Positions 63,555 to 64,000 of a DNA stretch of 64,000 bases are shown in pieces. The translations under genes were made by a program, and so were the position numbers. The notes under the pieces are model-generated. The model was not told the origin of the DNA and did not search any database. It saw nothing but the letters and a program-made list of their open reading frames with translations. The stretch is taken from assembly GCF_018812025.1 (NCBI RefSeq), contig NC_063049.1, positions 40,723,503 through 40,787,502 on the forward strand. The letters are read 5' to 3'. Source of the stretch: Megalobrama amblycephala (Eukaryota > Chordata > Actinopteri > Cypriniformes > Xenocyprididae). Each line of letters opens with the position of its first letter. The stretch's first letter is position 1.

Positions 63555-63985
63555 ATAAAACACTGCCGTTTTTACACATTTTTGAAAGAACATTCTTAAG
63601 GCTGCATTTATTTAATACAAAATACAGTAAAATATTATTACAATTTAAAATAAGAATTTTCTATTTGAATACATTTTAAAATGTTATTTATTCCTGTCTT
63701 CAGTGTCACATGATCCTTCAGAAATCATTCTAATATGCTGATTTGCTGCTCAATAAACATTTATGATTATTATTATCAATGTTGAAAACAGTTGAAAACA
63801 GTACTGCTTAATATTTTTGTGGAAACTGTTAGATTTTTTCAGGATTCTTTGGTGACTAGAAAACAGAACAGCATTTATTTGAAATAGAAATCTTTATAAC
63901 CTTATAAATGTCTTTAATGTTGCTTTTGATCAATTTAATGCATCCTTGCTGAATAAAGGTTTATAAATTATTTTTTTGCAAAAAA
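63555..63985. mobile_element. MITE of the ACTACCGTTCAAAAG family, partial
   Basis: Contains CTTCAGTGTCACATGATCCT and the family block GATCAATTTAATGCATCCTT, ending near a G-run before the window end. It lies in stk39 intron 6 (63259 onward), which otherwise shows nothing notable. Confidence 0.7.
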
Positions 63986-64000
63986 GGGGGGGTAAAATCA

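Overview
This is vertebrate genomic DNA, almost certainly from a cyprinid teleost (carp/zebrafish lineage). It carries split genes with GT-AG introns, very dense miniature DNA transposons of types I know from cyprinid genomes, long (TA)n, (CA)n and (GATA)n arrays, and two genes whose head-to-head pairing matches the conserved vertebrate cers6-stk39 neighbourhood. No rRNA, tRNA, CRISPR or prokaryotic feature was seen.

Two protein-coding genes account for all confident coding sequence. On the minus strand, cers6 (ceramide synthase 6) starts at 41051 and runs leftward through six exons (41051-40882, 34923-34818, 29258-29128, 7382-7325, 4262-4212, 2160-2068). These join in frame for 203 codons; the rest of the TLC catalytic domain lies beyond position 1. 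On the plus strand, stk39 (SPAK kinase) starts at 44078 and runs rightward through six exons (44078-44183, 50574-50686, 55730-55838, 56139-56280, 58405-58460, 63149-63258). These join in frame for 212 codons, ending just after the APE motif of the kinase domain; the rest lies beyond 64000. The 3 kb between the two start codons must hold both promoters, and much of it is transposon.

The remainder (over 97%) is intron and intergenic DNA dominated by mobile elements. cers6 intron 3 (about 21.7 kb) holds a decayed non-LTR retrotransposon (10058-15743, minus strand) bounded by a 179-bp near-perfect direct repeat and itself split by a hAT-like element. It also holds a complex interleaved fold-back (16287-19339), two more hAT-like elements, a fossil THAP domain and MITEs. 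cers6 intron 2 holds a 1.27 kb (GATA)n compound array. stk39 intron 1 holds nested MITEs and a decayed Tc1-like element. stk39 intron 4 holds a 1 kb minisatellite with a 51-bp unit that grew inside a TTAA-flanked MITE. stk39 intron 5 has a degenerate 21-bp array.

The two genes have no known shared pathway (ceramide synthesis in the ER membrane; WNK-SPAK control of cation-chloride cotransporters). Their pairing is a matter of conserved gene order and possibly shared promoter chromatin. I found no convincing new gene system. The most interesting items are the long putative target-site duplication around the LINE, the pairing of an L1-type ORF1 with a CR1/L2-type ORF2 in that element, an in-window empty site for a hAT-like insertion, and the MITE-born minisatellite.
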